Assembly (NCBI GenBank): GCA_025356765.1
Contig: JANXRO010000364.1
Location: forward strand, 1-5,937
Reading direction: 5' to 3'
Length of the DNA: 5,937 nucleotides
From: Hyphomicrobiales bacterium
Lineage (GTDB): Bacteria > Pseudomonadota > Alphaproteobacteria > Rhizobiales > Aestuariivirgaceae
Shown here: positions 5,516 through 5,937 of the stretch, piece by piece
Layout of the letters: every line of letters starts with the position of its first letter
Numbering within the stretch: position 1 is the first letter of the stretch
Translations under genes and position numbers: made by a program
The notes under the pieces: generated by a model
Seen by the model: the letters and a program-made list of their open reading frames with translations, nothing else
What the model was told of the DNA's origin: nothing
Database searches by the model: none

Positions 5516-5912
5516 CAAACATCATAACCAACCGCGTTGCAAGGCCAGCAGTAACGCCACTTAAAACCGTGCCCCAAACCATATCAATGATTGCAATGCG
5601 CCAACCAAAACCTTCCATCACGGAAAGATTTGTGAAATCATAAGTGCCATAGGCCATTGCTCCAATGGCGGCACCTAAGCCAGCAGCTATCAGCCAAGAA
5701 CCACTGTTTAGGCCAGGCGACACGGCGAAAAACCAAACACCAAGTGCATAGCCTAAATAAAATATCAAGGCCGCCGTGAGATTAGGTTGCTTCTTCAGAA
5801 GCGTTCCAATTTCGGCAACATAAGTTGAACGTGCAACACCCATCAACCACACCATGTCGATAGCCACAAACAGAACAACAATAATAATATAGCTTACTAA
5901 AAATTTGCTCAT
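5508..5912 (-). CDS. DUF2177 family integral membrane protein
   Basis: This 134-residue protein has four likely membrane segments, at about residues 4-26, 45-64, 72-90 and 104-127. Polar residues sit within the helices in the pattern seen in the DUF2177 family: D19-M-V-W-L in helix 1, YGTYDFTNLS (88-97) after helix 3, and D110-M-V-W-G in helix 4. The repeated D-M-V-W in helices 1 and 4 suggests an internal two-fold relationship or paired functional sites. The function is unknown; members are small inner-membrane proteins found mainly in proteobacteria. ATG at 5912 is supported by AAGGG eight bases upstream. The gene is transcribed toward yciB and the two coding regions nearly touch, so at least one transcript must run into the other gene. 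Its promoter lies outside the window. Confidence 0.88.
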   Translation of the reverse strand: MSKFLVSYIIIVVLFVAIDMVWLMGVARSTYVAEIGTLLKKQPNLTAALIFYLGYALGVWFFAVSPGLNSGSWLIAAGLGAAIGAMAYGTYDFTNLSVMEGFGWRIAIIDMVWGTVLSGVTAGLATRLVMMFGL

Positions 5913-5920
5913 CGCGCTGG

Positions 5921-5925
5921 CCCTT
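5921..5925 (-). promoter_or_regulatory. Ribosome binding site of the DUF2177 gene
   Basis: Read on the minus strand, AAGGG lies 8 bases before the ATG at 5912. It is the clearest Shine-Dalgarno site in the window and fixes the start of this gene. Confidence 0.75.
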
Positions 5926-5937
5926 CATACAAGTTTG

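Overview
This window looks like an ordinary chromosomal stretch of an alphaproteobacterium, probably of the Hyphomicrobiales (rhizobial) type. The evidence is the compact run dapF - mtaB - ftsY - yciB, an order I know from that group, together with a stand-alone LssY_C-domain protein and a DUF2177 membrane protein. The base composition looks balanced rather than strongly GC-rich. I cannot name a genus, and I see no sign of recent transfer, insertion sequences, phage or CRISPR.

Layout. Bases 1-65 hold a well-formed sigma70-type promoter (TTGCAA, 17-bp spacer, TATAGA) for a tRNA-Glu(UUC) gene at 66-140, which has an encoded CCA. A spacer follows (141-232) with a U-run just after the tRNA and a 13-bp, twice-bulged hairpin at 177-213. 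Next come two overlapping genes of unknown role: a membrane-anchored LssY_C-domain protein (233-1063) and a small single-domain cupin (1060-1434). After a 33-bp gap with a possible -10 box starts the main operon: diaminopimelate epimerase (dapF, 1468-2310), the tRNA ms2t6A methylthiotransferase (mtaB, 2307-3551), the signal recognition particle receptor (ftsY, 3551-4957) and the inner-membrane septation/envelope protein YciB (4954-5505). Every junction in this operon overlaps by 1-4 bp, so the four genes are probably transcribed together and translationally coupled. Facing them, with only 2 bp between the stop codons, is a minus-strand four-helix membrane protein of the DUF2177 family (5508-5912). 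Its ribosome binding site is visible and the window ends 25 bases upstream of its start.

How the genes relate. The operon groups envelope and translation functions. DapF makes meso-diaminopimelate for peptidoglycan and lysine. MtaB modifies A37 of ANN-decoding tRNAs. FtsY receives ribosome-nascent-chain-SRP complexes at the membrane, and YciB is an integral inner-membrane protein tied to envelope integrity. No gene in the set appears truncated or frameshifted. The clearest oddity is the N-terminal region of FtsY. In Escherichia coli this region is acidic; here about 90 residues are lysine/alanine/proline-rich and strongly basic, and the encoding DNA has five A6-A7 runs, one of them a dnaX-type slippery heptamer in the correct frame. 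I found no convincing new multi-gene system; the LssY_C + cupin pair is the least understood unit.
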